Origin: Casuarina equisetifolia
Taxonomy: Eukaryota > Streptophyta > Magnoliopsida > Fagales > Casuarinaceae
Assembly: GCA_028551475.1 (NCBI GenBank)
Contig: CM052357.1
Location: 11,703,931 to 11,767,930 of the forward strand
DNA: 64,000 nt
Reading direction: 5' to 3'
In this document: in pieces, positions 22,701 to 35,461 of the stretch
Layout: each line of letters begins with the position of its first letter
Numbering within the stretch: position 1 is the stretch's first letter
The notes under the pieces: model-generated
Database searches by the model: none
What the model saw: only the letters and a program-made list of their open reading frames with translations
What the model was told of the DNA's origin: nothing
Made by a program: the position numbers and the translations under genes

Positions 22701-24363
22701 GTTTTTCTTATGCATCAATATTAGTAATTTATTCATCATGATAGGTGAATTTTAAAAAGATATATGAAATATCTTCGAAACTCTGGATGTCTAAAAATTG
22801 TTGATTAGTTTTTTTAATAATTAATTTCTTTAAATTTTTGCCTGAAGCTACTGGTGAGCTATGTTGCTGCTGCTGACTTCTTGGGACTTTTAAGTGGTTA
22901 TTTCCTTTGTTTTTGGGATAACTAGGTTGATATTTCCTTTTCTTTGCTTCGATCTAGTACTTTTGAGGTATTGAGACCTTCACACTTGATCAACAAGTCA
23001 AAATCTTGACTAGTCTAGTATATTACAAGCATATTATTGTGAATTTTTAATAGTCTAGAACCATAACTGCCCTGAGCTATGATTTCTGTTGGTTATCACT
23101 GTCATGGTTTACAAATTGCATACACTGTAGTTTATTTGCTTATTTCCCTGACAAAAGGTCTCCTGAGTATGCTGTGCAGTCCTCAAGAGAGAGAGCATGT
23201 TTTGGAGCAACAATCTGTGTTAAGACAACTTGAGGCGATATTGTCGATTCACCAGTTGGCAAAAATGGGCCATCATCTAGATGCTCTTAGAGAGGTTGCA
23301 AAGCTTCCATTTCTCCCACTAGATCCAAGAGCGCCAGATATTACTGTTGATGTGTTCCAGAATTTGTCTCCGCATGTACAAGCTTGTGTTCCAGACCTTC
23401 TGAAGGTTGCTCTCACTTGCCTGGACAATGTGACAGATTCTGATGGATCACTGCGTGCCTTGAGGGCTAAGGTATGTTCAAATGAATTAGTAAAATTCTT
23501 CTGCTATCTTTCCATTATTCTTTTCTGTGTGCTCTCTGCAATTATTGTTTTGTTTTTAGCCACGTGATTGCTTAAAACCTGTACATTGAGGGGTACTTAT
23601 TTTGTTTTGGCTTAATTTTCTAAAGGGAATTCACGGATGCTCATTAGGTGATTGTGTCATTGTGCTGATGTATCATGGAATTCTGTACTATCAAATGGAG
23701 TTAAAGGTGGCTTAGTTAGTGTATTCAACTTGTAAAATCTGCTGATTGGATTATTAGTATGAGCTTCCTTCATTCAAGATTAAAAGAGTTTATTTTTCTC
23801 AATGTTTGAAAGAGTTTATTCTTAGTGGTTAAAGCAGGTCATGCCTAGAATGGTCAAGAAATGTCGGATAGTTGAACACAGCATTTTGGGAAGCAAAGTA
23901 GCAAAATTTCGAATCTTAAGCTTTACATTGGATATCTGTCTGCAGATGGCTTCTTTACTCGATTTATTAGAGTTTGTGGAGCTTATGGACTTCGGGGGTT
24001 ATTTTTTATTTTCCTTCTTATAGGGTGTTTTCTCCTGCATAGATCATATGTACCTGGGTTAAACCACGTATTGTTCTCTTATTTATTAATTTATAAATTG
24101 AGGTTCACTTGCCTAAAAAAGTTGCATCTGATGATAATTAAATTCCCAAGTTCATGTAGTTAAAGATAAAACACGTAGCAATGGTTTTTGGGTCCCAGAG
24201 TAATTACTGAGATGTAATGGAGTATCATCTAGTTTGTGATATGGGTGTTCCTGTTTAATTATGGGTGAATTTTTTGTCTTTGCAGATTGCAAGCTTTATT
24301 GCTAATAATTTGAAAAGGAACTGGCCCCGTGATTTGTATGAAAAGGTTGCTCGGAGCCTGTGA
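13730..24363 (+). CDS. NUP93: Nuclear pore complex protein NUP93 (Nic96 family), 15 exons
   Basis: Scaffold nucleoporin of the inner ring of the nuclear pore. Exons: 13730-13831, 14711-14802, 14887-14953, 16216-16274, 18120-18209, 18394-18663, 19024-19119, 19232-19366, 19741-19794, 19901-19984, 20175-20261, 20707-21609, 22170-22351, 23180-23471, 24286-24363. All borders are GT-AG and phases agree except at exon 4. Expected product is about 863 residues, as in plant NUP93A/B. It starts MASEQGFSGWTDLLHSSTKL, has a coiled-coil-like N-terminal part ('LDQLEALSKKLKAK') and a long helical Nic96 region from about residue 230 to the end ('NLKRNWPRDLYEKVARSL'). Exon 12 alone encodes 301 residues. Oddity: exon 4 is 59 bp, while the flanking phases need a multiple of three. 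The 'FEDVFPAEAT' region lacks one base near 16232-16238, so the strict reading stops in exon 5 after about 131 residues. The other 14 exons are clean, so an assembly or base-call error, or use of an internal acceptor at 16243-16244, is more likely than a pseudogene. Confidence 0.93.
16275..18119 (+). other. Long intron 4 of NUP93
   Basis: A 1.85 kb T-rich intron between GT and AG sites. Small open frames inside it (16477-16722, 16975-17166) show no recognisable domain and no transposon motif. Another intron feature nearby is a short GA run at about 15790-15803 in intron 3. Confidence 0.6.
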
Positions 24364-26149
24364 AGCATACATTCAAAGCATGTCTCAATCTGCATAGTAA
24401 ATCGAGCAGGATATTTGGTTGAGGAATCAAATATGTAGTTTTTTCCCTGTAAAAAGAGGCCATCAAGGTAGGCAATCTTAGTAGAATGACCAACATGTTG
24501 AGTACTAGTAAGAAAAAAAGGTGTCCGTTGGTTATGACTTCCTAAACATTTTCCTTTTTGCTAACTGGAACCCGTGTAAAAATCTGCCGTTCTCCATTTT
24601 CTATCCGGTCATACTTGTATACGAGAGAATGAGGAAGCTGAAAGATGGTGCGTTGTTATCCATCATGTCCTTAGGTAGGCTGGAGTGACCTCCATTCGTT
24701 TGATGAGTGAGACCTGTTATTCTTATGATTCCGTACTACCCGGAGTGGGCAGCGTGATTTGTATGATGCTGAATCTGTTTTGTGATACTAAAATGTGGTA
24801 TTTCATCGCAGAGCCTCACTTGTTATTCTTCTTACGAAGTTGCTTATTCGATCAAATTGGATTTAGTGTGCAGGCTAAAGCAATGGGAACACCATACATT
24901 CCATTGCTTCAGTTATATATGATATGTTTTGAATTTGGGTGGTGACTATGGAGAAGCTGACAGTTCATATGCCTATAATTCTGCAGCATATGAGTTATTC
25001 CTGGTACTGCACTTGATTCAACCTGGTTTGGAATTCGACATGGAGTTGGCAGTGAGTCTTTGCCCAGTGATTTTAGTGACTGCATGGAGGTGTGGAGAAA
25101 CTAAAGGTTTAATATACGGCCAAGCTTCTTTTATTGTCTTCAGTATCTGAACCTTCTTACACCAAGTTCTTACTGTAAGGGGAAGTTGGAAGTAAGAAGG
25201 CTCATGGGTCGGTTTTGTGCATAAGAGTGTTCTACACTTGTTAGCCAACTCAAATGGAAAAACTGTACCCAAACGATCCGTTTAAGACAATAAGGACATT
25301 CCAAGGATGCATTTAGAACAAATTAAAAAACGATGGACAGGAAAGATCAAAGTGGAGCAGGTTCGGTGAATTTCATTTATGTCACGAACAGTCATTTTTT
25401 GAATATTAAAGACGGGATACTTTTTTTTTTTTTTTTTCAATTCTTATTTGGTCTAATTAGAAACTTCTGTCAATAAGTTCATTCATTTATAGTCACATGA
25501 TATCATAAATGTCATATAATATCTCTTTAAATGAAGTAAACTTAAATAATTTTGATTTTATCGGAATTAATAGGATACTATTCTGCTTTATTAGTTAATT
25601 GTGAATAAATTTTTCTAGCTGCCAAGAATAAAGGGAAGATAACCATTACACAATGAGATACGATTCAAACTTTTTCTTGATACCTTTCCCAAGCTCAATT
25701 ACAAGATTGCACTGATTTATTGAGCAAAACCCTAGAATAATCATTGGTTATGAATTTTCACTCAAATATTAAGTATACAAGCACAAGTGAAGATCTGAAC
25801 TCAATATACAACAACAACAAGTGTTTCTAGGGATTTCACAGATCAAATGCTTGGAACGTTGAAACAATGTATATCCTTTCAAAATGTTCTGTGAAGACCA
25901 CTTACACATTCATTTGATCCTTACATTTCATATTTTATTACTATTTTTTATTCCTCTCTCTATATTGATATTCTTATAAATTTAGTGGACAATCTTTGTA
26001 GGCAATGATAAAATATCAGCATGGGATTGCTTCTTGTAAGGAAATTTTTAATAGCTGTTGACGTTTTTTGTCCTTTAGAATTCCCGCTTATAACTAGTTT
26101 TTCGTCATGGCTTCCTTTGCGGTTTCGGCGGTTGTCAGCTTCAACACAT
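24364..26149. other. NUP93 3' UTR and spacer to SEN54
   Basis: About 24364-25150 has the mixed composition of a 3' untranslated region; the open frames there (24685-24945, 24929-25150) have no recognisable similarity. After about 25300 it becomes AT-rich, with a T17 run at 25421-25437 that could be the poly(A) tail of something retroposed on the minus strand, though no body was recognised. Confidence 0.45.
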
Positions 26150-27838
26150 AAACATTCGCTCGCTTGATTCTTTCAGAAGTTCTTCGATCCGCTTCGTGAC
26201 GTTCGGGTCGGGTCTGAGAAACGCGTGTTCGTGGCTCCTGATGGAAGGCGTTCCTCATCTGTCTGATTTTATTCCTGATCTCCCCTTACGTCGTGGTTCC
26301 CTGGATTATACTTCACACTCATATCTGCTTTAGTAAGTTGATTAATTTATTTACTGATTTTGCGTTTGGCGGCTTAGAAAGCCAGGAGGAGGGAAAAGAA
26401 AGTTTTAGTAGTCTTGGAGTTTCTGACATCCGGAACCCATCTCAGCTCCGCCAAATTTTTGAATGAACCTCTCTGTATTCTCACGTACGAAAAGTGGTTT
26501 AAGTTGAGGTTTTAATGGACTTCGTCTTGCGTTAAAATTTATTTAGTTTTTTTCTTGAACGTCAAGCTGGGACCTTTCTGTTATTTTCAATCCTAGTTAA
26601 TCGTTCTTTCTGGTGCTAGAATGTATTATCTTATTTAGTGTTTCGTTGAACTTCTGAGATCATTTGTTATGTACACTGCAGACGGAGAAGGCGTTCTTGA
26701 AGTGTCCCAAGTAGTTCCTTTGGTAAGAATTTGTGTTTCCTTTCGGCTAGATTTATATTTGTGCTCCGCTTTTTGCTCAGAAAACGAAGGCAAACGAATG
26801 AAATTAAAATATCTTGTTGCTGTTGTTTGGGGAAAACAAGCAATTGTTCTGAAAGAAGATTAAAGTTTCCAGGCTATCTTTTTCCGGTGGGCCTTTCTTG
26901 TGAACTTAATCTTGGGTGAAAATTTGATATGGTGTTATTGTAGTTGGGAAAATTTTGATGGATAATTGCCATCAAAGAAGTCAGGGAAAGGGAACAGTCC
27001 AGGAAAGGGAGTGAACCGCTGCTGGAAGAGCCTCGGATTGGGGTTCAAGGCTCCCAGAGGGGCTATTGAGGGTGATAACTGGGTTGATTTGTTTTTCATG
27101 GGTTTTTTATTTTGTTGGCATCATGTAATTTAGATTCGATACCTTCTGTCCCTGGTAGTATTTATGTGCTCCGTTTGTTTGGTTAGAGCTTATTACCTAT
27201 TTCCAACTATAGATAAGCAAGAAAACGCAACTGGAGCCATCTGTTTGGTTAGTCCCTTATAATAAGCAAATAGACCTTTAACACAACCGGACCCATCTTT
27301 TTATATATTTGAAGTGCATGATAATAAAGAAACATACAATCACAAGGATTTTAGGCACAATTAGGTGACAAGGCAATTAGTGGTTGATCAGCAATGAACT
27401 GTTTGCCTGGAAGGGCGATCTTGTTGGCAATAAACGAACCTTTGTTTGCTTATTTTTTATTTTATTTTATTCTCCCCCCCATTTAATAACTGAAATGAAT
27501 TTGACAAACATATGTTAGAGAATAGAAGTTAGTCTATAAAAGTTGACTCCATATGGATATCATGCATCTATAGGTATCATTTTACCTAATTTTTATTTCT
27601 CCTGGGTTAATTTATGCTCATTCCTTACGAGGAAGGAAAAAGAAGTTGCAAGGTCATGATTTAAAGACCTCCTGTGGATTCAGGAAGATTTTCGGTATTA
27701 ATATTAGAAGCTGATTTTGAGCTGGTTCACTCTACCTTCTTTTTCCTTTTGGGCAGAGCTGCAAAAAACCAGTGCCTTATATTTGTGCAAGAAATACTGA
27801 CAAGCAAACAAACTAGCAGCATCAGCTCCTGGTAAACA
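26150..27838 (+). other. Probable SEN54 5' leader with a leader intron
   Basis: A GC-richer block (about 26150-26332) ends in a strong donor, TA|GTAAGTTG (GT at 26333). A good acceptor, 'ttttgggcag' (AG at 27755-27756), lies 82 bp before the SEN54 ATG. This suggests a non-coding first exon and a roughly 1.4 kb leader intron, with other acceptors possible (for example 'cactgcag' near 26681). Open frames at 26669-26919 are then intronic. Inference only. Confidence 0.35.
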
Positions 27839-30296
27839 ATGGAGACTGTTGATTGGGAAATTTCTTCAGGAGAAGCAAGTGATAATGAAGCCTCTTTGCA
27901 AGATATAAGCTATGATGATGAGAAGGAACATTATTCCAAATCCTGGTTCACATCAAAGCTGCAGTTTAGGTGGATAATTTTGAGAACCGACTCTTTTTCA
28001 TGTTCTCGCAAGAAGTTTTAGTTTGTGTTATTTTTTTGTAACTTGACATTTTTGTTGCTTATTTTCAGGAAAGACAAATCCAAGGCCCATTGGATCGATG
28101 AAATTGGAATGGCTAAGGTTGTAGAAACCAGGGGTAGAATGTGGAGGACAATGGGAATAGTTCGTGGTGGCCAGATTTATTACTCATTCGAGGAAACTTT
28201 GTAGGTGAAATAACAATTGCTTTTGGTGATTTTTCAAACTATTTTCATCTCTTGGGTTTTCTTGCCAACTTATTGAGGAATCAGTTAATTGCTTAATCAT
28301 GTCATAATTGGAAAGAAGAAGCCCCATATTGAGTCTAGAGACTAATAGAACTTGGTTGTCTTTATTCCATATTCTCCTCCTTTCCCACTTATTTATCTTG
28401 GTATTACTTGCGAGATTTGTTTTGGGAAAATAGTTTGAAATTTCATACCACGGCTTGCTGAGAGACTTAAAAAATTACCTTGCATAAAGTTGATAGACAA
28501 ACAGGAAAAAAAGAAAGAGGTAGGGAAAGACCTCAAACAGTGTTTTGGAATAAATTCAGTGAAACTTTAGTCAAGTCCAGGGACTGAATCTCAGTTTAAG
28601 TAACACTTGAAAATGCATAAGGAAGTGTTTTTGAAGGTAATATAAATTAACTGCTATTCATTCTATTTATTTTCAATTTTTCCATTCTATGATGAGATAA
28701 GACCTTTTTTCATGTGTAACTTCTTGTTTGGTAGGTTTTTAATAGAAATAGGGGCATTGCTTCTCTTGGATGATAAAAATACAAGTCTTTCATTAAGAGA
28801 TATATATGCAAAAGTTGGCGGGGCTTCTTGGGCGCAGTTTGAGGTTTATAGGCACCTGAAATCGCTTGGCTACATTGTTGGGCGGCACGGTGTCTCTTGG
28901 TCTATGAAGGGTGCTAAGAGCAATTCTCATTCTCTTTCTCATCAAGGTTCTTCAGAAAGCAGTGAATTGATAGATGCAGAATTAAAACAAGATAATTCCA
29001 TCATTGGACCATTCAATGATTTGCATATTACGGAAGCAAGGCCAGTTTTTGATCTCTTCCTTCCAAACAGCAAGTTTAGAAAGTCTTGTCCTGGCGAGCC
29101 AAGCTTTGTTCTTTGCTTAACTAGGTAATTATATTCGTAAATCCTAAGAATTTGAAAATCCTTTTCTTAGTGGTAGTTGATTGCCTTTTTTTCTTCGTAA
29201 GATCATCTAAGATATGTGCTTTTGTTATGTTTCAATGAGATGAAGAACTGTTTTTCAATTATCTTTGGATTAAAACAAACAACACAGCAAACATGTAATC
29301 TAGGTTTTCAGAGTGTGGAATTTACTAGCAAAGAAACTAATGTTTCTCATATATTTATGCCTTATGAACTTGATTTAGTTTTCACGATTGTCTTGAAGTA
29401 CCCAAATTCTTGCCTCCCATACCTTACCTTAGTTGGTAAACAAGGTGGCCTTGAAATAGGTATTAATTTCATATGTCACATGGATCACTTAAGGAATTTA
29501 AACTTTTGCTATTCATACGTTTATCCCCTGTGTCTGTTATATGCTTTTCTTAAGAATACACACTAATTTTTTACCACCTAGCCACATGTTAGTAGTAGGA
29601 ATCTCGTTTATATCAATATGAAAAAAAAAAAAAAAAGAAGAAGGAATAGTGTAGTTTATTTTTAACTTTGAACACTAGTTAACTTGCATTTTGGCAAAGC
29701 ACTGAACAATGACTTCCTCTACCGGCTTCTATGGAAGTAATAGTTGAAAACTCTTGAATGCAGGAGAGCAAGGCTACATTCGGCACTTCATATATATGTT
29801 TTCAATTTTTCTTTGGGTAATCTTCTTAGTAATGTTGGTAGAAGGCAATTGTCTTTCATAAAGTGAAATGTTCACGTAGAAACTGTTTGTGTCCAGAACC
29901 AATTCTTTTAGAGAGTGGTTTGCATGGCAAACACACGCTGTTAATTCTCCTCGAAAATTCATTATATCAGTAAGTAACATTCTGAAAGTATGAGCTGCAC
30001 AGTTGGGTAATAATTAAGTGATACTGTTATAAGATCTGTTTGCACTCTTGACTGTCGAACTTCCTTCTGAGTTATGACTTAAGCCATGAGTTATTAGCGT
30101 ATCTGCGTTTGAGATCTAAAAGCTTTGAAGTCTATAATGACTTGCTTTTTCTTTTAGGGGCGATGTGCCATCCATAGCAGACGTTGAAGTTCTTGAGAAG
30201 CAATGCGGAGGCATTCCTTTGCTGTTTTGTTATGTTGAGTACGGACAGGTCAGTTTCTTTTCCTTTGATGAGGTGGAGCTTCCTGTCCTTCCTTGA
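27839..30296 (+). CDS. SEN54: tRNA-splicing endonuclease subunit SEN54-like
   Basis: Structural subunit of the heterotetrameric tRNA-splicing endonuclease (with SEN2, SEN34 and SEN15), which removes introns from pre-tRNA. Coding exons: 27839-27969, 28069-28200, 28735-29124, 30158-30296; total 792 bp, 263 residues, close to plant homologues. The acidic N terminus (ETVDWEISSGEASDNEASL) precedes the Sen54 N-terminal domain: 'AHWIDEIGMAKVVETRGRMW' (residues about 47-66), 'EIGALLLL' and 'VYRHLKSLGYIVGRHG'. The C terminus, 'PLLFCYVEYGQVSFFSFDEV', is conserved and ends in 'ELPVLP'. Exon 2 must end at TT|GTAGGT (28200/28201); the next GT downstream would leave a TAG in frame. The last exon has a possible donor at CAG|GTCAGT (30249), but reading through it gives the conserved ending, so I placed the stop at 30294-30296. 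No catalytic residues are expected in this subunit. Confidence 0.9.
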
Positions 30297-30399
30297 CTTT
30301 CCGGAGTGGATTGCACTTCTGTACTTCGGGATTAAATGCTTCCTTGAAAAGATGACGAGATTTGTATCCTAAGCATGCTTGGAGTTAATCCCCTCCCCA

Positions 30400-30545
30400 C
30401 CTTATTTTTTTATTTTTATTTTTATTTTTATTTTTTTATTTTTTTATAAAAAAGAAAAGATAGGTAAAGGGGTAGGGGAAGTACTGTCTCGAACCCTGTC
30501 CATTTGTTGGGTCCCCTGCTAGCTCCAACTGATTTTAACATATCG
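30400..30545 (-). repeat. T/A-rich (TTTTTA)n tract beside a possible SINE-like body
   Basis: Repeated 'atttttattttt' units at about 30405-30455 are followed by a GC-richer 90 bp. Read on the minus strand, that part contains GGTTCGAGAC (B-box-like), preceded by a TAGCAGGGG segment and followed by a pyrimidine run into the A/T tail. This is the layout of a tRNA-derived SINE with an A-rich tail. The A box is weak and no target-site duplication was defined. Confidence 0.3.
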
Positions 30546-32826
30546 ACATTTAGCTTGTAAAAACGTTTTGAGGTTATGATATTTACAAATCAAAACTGAG
30601 GCATGCGTTTTGATGTTGACTTTGAAAAAAACTGGCAAATGATGATGTGCTAAGAAAAGAAGAGATTATTACCTGAACGACATCGTTTGATTCATAGAAT
30701 TTTAAACCTCACTAAGCAAATGACCTTGTTTCATTTGAGACCCGATATTTTGGGAAAGAGGTTCCTACCTTATGCATTTTTGTAAGGTTCCCACTGTCAC
30801 TTTGCACTATCTTCCACGTGCAAATAGATTATTATCTTCAACGGGTCTTAATGACTAGCTGATATATGGTAAGAGAGATTTCTCTCAAGGGTGACCGTTG
30901 AGATAAATGACAATTTTTTCCTAAGAGGTTGAATAAGGCCTATTGAAGAATATTCTTTTCTTGGCAGCTTTTATGTGTAGTAAAAGATGAATTTGTAAAT
31001 ACGTGAAATATTAGTTAACCTTTGTAGTTTTTATGTTTTGGCTGAAGGATTCAACATTTTCACTGATTTTAAGGAAGATTAATTTCTTGTTAACCTTTGT
31101 AGCATATAAAATTATCCTCAAACTACAGCGGTTGTTTATGGTTTAGTTGAGTACCGTTTCGATTTTAAACCATTTTGTGTGTTTTCAGAATCCTTTAATC
31201 TGGTTTAGCGATGGCGAGTGTAACAATGAAAGTAAAAAACTTGAGAATGAATCAAGGATGGAGGATGTGTTTTGAAAACTTGAATCATACACGCAATGGA
31301 TAAGGTTAAAGCTTCAATTAAAGGATGCAATAAGAGAAGTGAGATTGCGCACATAACATAGACTAGTTCAGTTAAAATAACTTGGGACTTATATCCACTT
31401 TCCCTTTAACCATTCCCCCTAAACAATTTGAAAGAGGATTACGAGAGATTTTTCCTAATCTCTTACCTTGTTTTTGACAACCCAATAAACTTTTGCATTT
31501 CTCGAATACAACAAGATTCTAATCCTTCAGCAAGTCTAGGAAAACAGTCAAACTTAATTTGAGAAATAAGGCTTCAAATTCAAACCCTTGAAATTTCCCC
31601 ACCCCACCTTTTGTTTATTTATTTAATTTTTCTTTTGTGGGAGTGAATAAATTACTAAAGCTATCAGCCAAGCACGATAGGGTATAATTGGAAGAATTTA
31701 TCAATGTTTGTAACAAAAATCTTAAGAAGAATTTGTTAAGGTGAACAACAGGATTTGAAATTCACTTAACAAAAAAAATGGAATTTCAATTTCATTTCAC
31801 AGGGATTGTTTACATACCTATAGCCCTTGCTATTGTGTTCGGTGAAATAGAAGCTAGGTAGCATTCTGTTGGTTTTTGACCATTTGGCTTAATACTCGGG
31901 TTCCAATGGTGGCAGATCATAGGAAAGAGTAGAGCGATACGCTTTGTCACCATTTGTAGGAAGCCTTAATAGTGTATATCAAGAGGAAGCTAGAGATCGA
32001 CGGATTATGGTTTCCCCATTTTCACAAAACACATTGACTTGGAAAATTGTAAAGAAAATGGCGTCCTGGGGATGATGATCACCTAAACCATGAACGGTGT
32101 CTGTGGATGGTAGTTTTGAAAAACTGCGTTGTGTTGGCTCATATGTTCACAAACATCATTCAAACACACACGCACGCATCCATTCCTTGTTTGCGCGTGT
32201 GAACGACAACATATAAGTGGAAGACCTGCAAGAAACCTAGCGAATAAGGTTCCCATAATGACGGTCCAAAATGTTCTATTTAAAGCATATTTAGGAGATA
32301 ACAAGTGAAGTTAATTTTATGAGCATTTCTCTTCTAGATATATGATGGAATTTCATGTAATCAGATGTAGGATTGTGTGGGTTTCGCAATATATCTTAAG
32401 ATACTGCGACTTCATAAAAGCCATTCTAATTTAGCATAACATGTACTGGCAATCTTGAATATCATGGCACATTTCTTAATCCTAACTTATACTATCTTTG
32501 TTCTAGGTAATATTTCTAATTAAGCATTTTGATTTTTGTCACATCAAAATCCTATGCATTAAATTTTCATAAGTTTTCCAAAGATTCTTTGGAATTCCCT
32601 TTTTGCGTTTATAATCTTCCCCTTTCGATGTTACAAAAACTTGTAAAAAAACAGCTTTAAGTAGGAAGAATTTGTGTTAGGAGTGAGTGTTATCTCACAA
32701 AAATGATTGTATCATGTAGTTAGCATATTCCACTGCACATGTACATCCTAGTTTACTTGGAAAGCCATGTATACGTTGATCATGATTAACTTTGGGGCAA
32801 AGAAAGAGATTTAACAAGTCATACTC
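30546..32826. other. Unassigned AT-rich sequence, possibly including a copia 3' LTR
   Basis: No gene recognised. If the copia remnant at 33075-34937 keeps its 3' LTR, it should extend leftward from about 32826, just beyond the polypurine tract, but the outer border was not found. The 73-codon open frame at 32083-32304 (minus) has no recognisable domain. The open frame at 31188-31275 was considered as a SEN54 exon and rejected. Confidence 0.35.
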
Positions 32827-32832
32827 AGGTAG

Positions 32833-32850
32833 CTTTCTCCCCCTTTTTTC
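32833..32850 (-). other. Polypurine tract of degenerate copia element
   Basis: Minus strand reads GAAAAAAGGGGGAGAAAG, the kind of purine run that precedes the 3' LTR of plant copia elements. It is followed (minus) by 'CTACC' and a possible LTR start TGAGTATG at 32827. It lies about 240 bp beyond the end of the pol remnant, on the same strand. Confidence 0.5.
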
Positions 32851-33074
32851 TGGTCAGTGGAAAAAGAATTGAGCAGAAAATACATGCGTAAGAGCAATTG
32901 ACGCAAGATTAATTTGTATGAGTATTCACGTTACAAATTGGTAGGCATGGCTTTGACATACGTATTCATTAAATGTATCATCAAATACTTATCAATGTAA
33001 GCAATAAGTTTCTAAATGTCATAGAAATTGTAGATAATAGATTTCGTAATTTGGATATAATAAAAAAAGGATAG

Positions 33075-34937
33075 GGCAAGTTGTCATACTATTGTGTGAA
33101 ATCTTTCTTTTCCTAGAGGTTTGTTGAAGATATTAGCTACATGATGTTTAGTTCCAATAAATTCTAGGTGTACACTACATCCCGTTACATGGTCTCCTAT
33201 AAAAAAAGATGTCTAATTTTTACATATTCAGTTCAAGAATGTTGAATGAGATTTTTGAAAAGACTTATAACACTCATATTATCCCATTTAATGGGAACAA
33301 TATCTATATTTAAGCGAAAATCTTTAAGTTGCTGCCACATCCATATAGTTTTTGAAAATCAGCTACTTATGGCTATATATACTTAGCCTTAGTGGTAGAA
33401 ATTGCTTCACTGTTTTATTTATTTGAATTCTAGGAAATAAATATACATCCTAAGAAATTTCATACTCCACTAGTATTTTTCTATCTATTCTACATCCCCA
33501 TATGCATGCAAGTTAAAAAGTTTGTAAGTTTAGGATACCATAAGCTAATATCCATAATGTCTTTGTGGTACTTGAATATACATTTTTCTGCACTCAAGTG
33601 TACTTCTTTAGGACATGATTGATATCTGACATAGATGCATATTACGTAAGGTATAAAATCTAGATGCTATCAAATAAAATAAAGATCATATCAAACTTTT
33701 ATGTAATTATGAATCTATATTGTTGATCTTATCTTTATTTCAAATCATATTTGAGGTATTCATTAGAGTATGTATGGTTTAACAATTTCAAGTTGGACTC
33801 ATTTTAAACTTTTTTTTTTAACATAATTTTTGAACATTCTTTGTAGAGTACTTCATTGATTGTGAAAAAAAAATTATATCATCTAACTAGATTTGTATAA
33901 TTAACAAGTCATTATCTTTGTATTTCATGAACAATGTGGTGTTTGCTTTCCTTTTTTAAATCACTTATTAAGATCAACTTGCTTAATCTCTCATATCAAT
34001 CTCGAGGAGCTTGTTTTAGTCTATCTAAAGCTTTAGCAACTTTATACATGTGATTGGGATGATGTAGATCCTTAAATCCCAAGGGCCATTATACATTTAA
34101 CTTTTCATTAGTTATACAATTTAATAAGGTATCTTTTACATCCATTTGATATAGTTTAAAATCTTTGAATAATGCAAACCCTCATAGCATCCCAATAGCA
34201 TGCATTCTAGCTATTGGTGCATTAGTGTCACCATGATCTATTACTTCTTTTTGACTATATCCTTGAATTATTAATTTAGTTTTATTTCTCTAGTGATTTT
34301 TTAATGCTTATTTATGTATTTTTTATATATTAGTTTTGTACCAATAACAATGTAAACTATTAGTATAGGTACAACCTTCTATACTTTGTTTCTTTTTTAA
34401 ACTAATTTAATTCTTCAAGCATAGTTATGAATCAACTTTCAACTTCTAAAGCTTCACTTATTCCTTTAGGTTTGATTTGTTGTAGAAATGCAACATGGGC
34501 ACACATACTTTTAGTATGGGATAAAGTACTTACCTTATTAGACAAATCTTCTATAATGCAATATTAATCAACTTCTCTTCTTAATTCTTGGACATGAGCT
34601 TTCATGTTGCCCCTTCCTTTCTAGAATTGTATTTGATTCACCTTTTAGATTTTGGTAGTTATAGTTTAATGATGTATAGGAGCAACAAGATCTACAACAT
34701 TTAACCCAGACTCCCTTGTTTGAAATTTGTTAGATTTATCTAATATAATGGGAACAAATTCTTTAACTACACGCATTTTGTTATTAAATAAATAGTATGC
34801 TTTACATTTAGTAAAGTATCCTTAACAGGGCTCCTTATCACTTTTGAATAAAACTTCCTTGATAATATTTCTTAGGAATGAATCATTTGCATCAACTATT
34901 CTAAAGTACAGTATGTTAGGCTTCATTTATTTTTTCT
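33075..34937 (-). mobile_element. Dead Ty1/copia pol remnant (integrase end, RT, RNase H)
   Basis: In minus-strand order: an integrase C-terminal/linker region (34935-34600, with 'GYFTKCKAYYLFNN'), a pre-RT segment ('MCAHVAFLQQIKPK'), reverse transcriptase ('LIIQGYSQKE' at about 34250, 'LYQMDVKDTLLN' at about 34140), a remnant of the catalytic box at 33876-33889 where the Tyr codon is TAG followed by L-D-D, RNase H ('WQQLKDF' at about 33340) and the typical end ('ANIFNKPLGKERF' at about 33110). Numerous stops and frameshifts; no frame over 100 codons. The 5' side ends abruptly at about 34937, so gag, protease and most of integrase are missing. Truncated, long-dead element of the class with an extended 3' region before the polypurine tract. 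Confidence 0.88.
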
Positions 34938-35008
34938 TCTAGACTAATTTGCCGCGGGGGTGGGGGTGGTTGAATTAGGGTTACAAGACCACTATGTATT
35001 AAAGACGA

Positions 35009-35461
35009 TTACTTGCATTGATTTAGTAAGTGTATTTTGAGCAACAGTAGTAAATAACCTAAAGCAAGTAAGGGGACCCACCTTCTCTTTTCTCTTTCCT
35101 CCAAAAACTCTCTCAAATTTTCAAAAACCCGTTTCCCGCCTAACCACCAAATCCACCCTTTGCCCACCATATGGTGGTCATTTCTATACCCCTTCCACCT
35201 TAGCAGGACAGTAGCAAAGCGGACCAAAGGGATTTTCGGGCTGCTTTGATGAGTGACCCAATCCCATAAATAGACTTTTTGGGGCGGCGCCCGATCGTAG
35301 TTGAAGAAAAATGGGAAAGATGTTTCTCCACTATTGAAAACTACAATTGGCAAATCGTAGAAAAGCAATCTTTTATGGGATCGGTTATCCAACTGGAAAT
35401 TTCTTTGTTTAGATAGCTTCACTTGGGCGGCTGATAAAAAATGCAATAGAATATAACGCAA
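35009..35461 (-). other. Unidentified open frame, about 150 codons, no ATG start
   Basis: Long for this AT-rich, stop-rich neighbourhood. The frame is open from about 35500 down to a stop at 35009-35011, but it begins with no ATG; the first in-frame Met is about residue 98. Notable segments: 'NYDRAPPQKVYLWDWVTHQS', 'GYRNDHHMVGKGWIWWLGG', a charged 'REFLEEREKRR' and a hydrophobic 'LLALGYLLLLLKI' end. I recognise no family. It begins where the copia pol is cut off (about 34938) and is followed by an A14 run at 35518-35531, so it may be an inserted fragment of a gene, organelle DNA or another transposon. Function unknown. Confidence 0.3.

Noticed and set aside
24685..25150. Two overlapping small open frames after NUP93
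   Set aside because: No recognisable domain; position and composition fit the 3' untranslated region.
31188..31275. Fifth coding exon of SEN54
   Set aside because: The fourth exon reads on into the conserved C terminus and stop without it.
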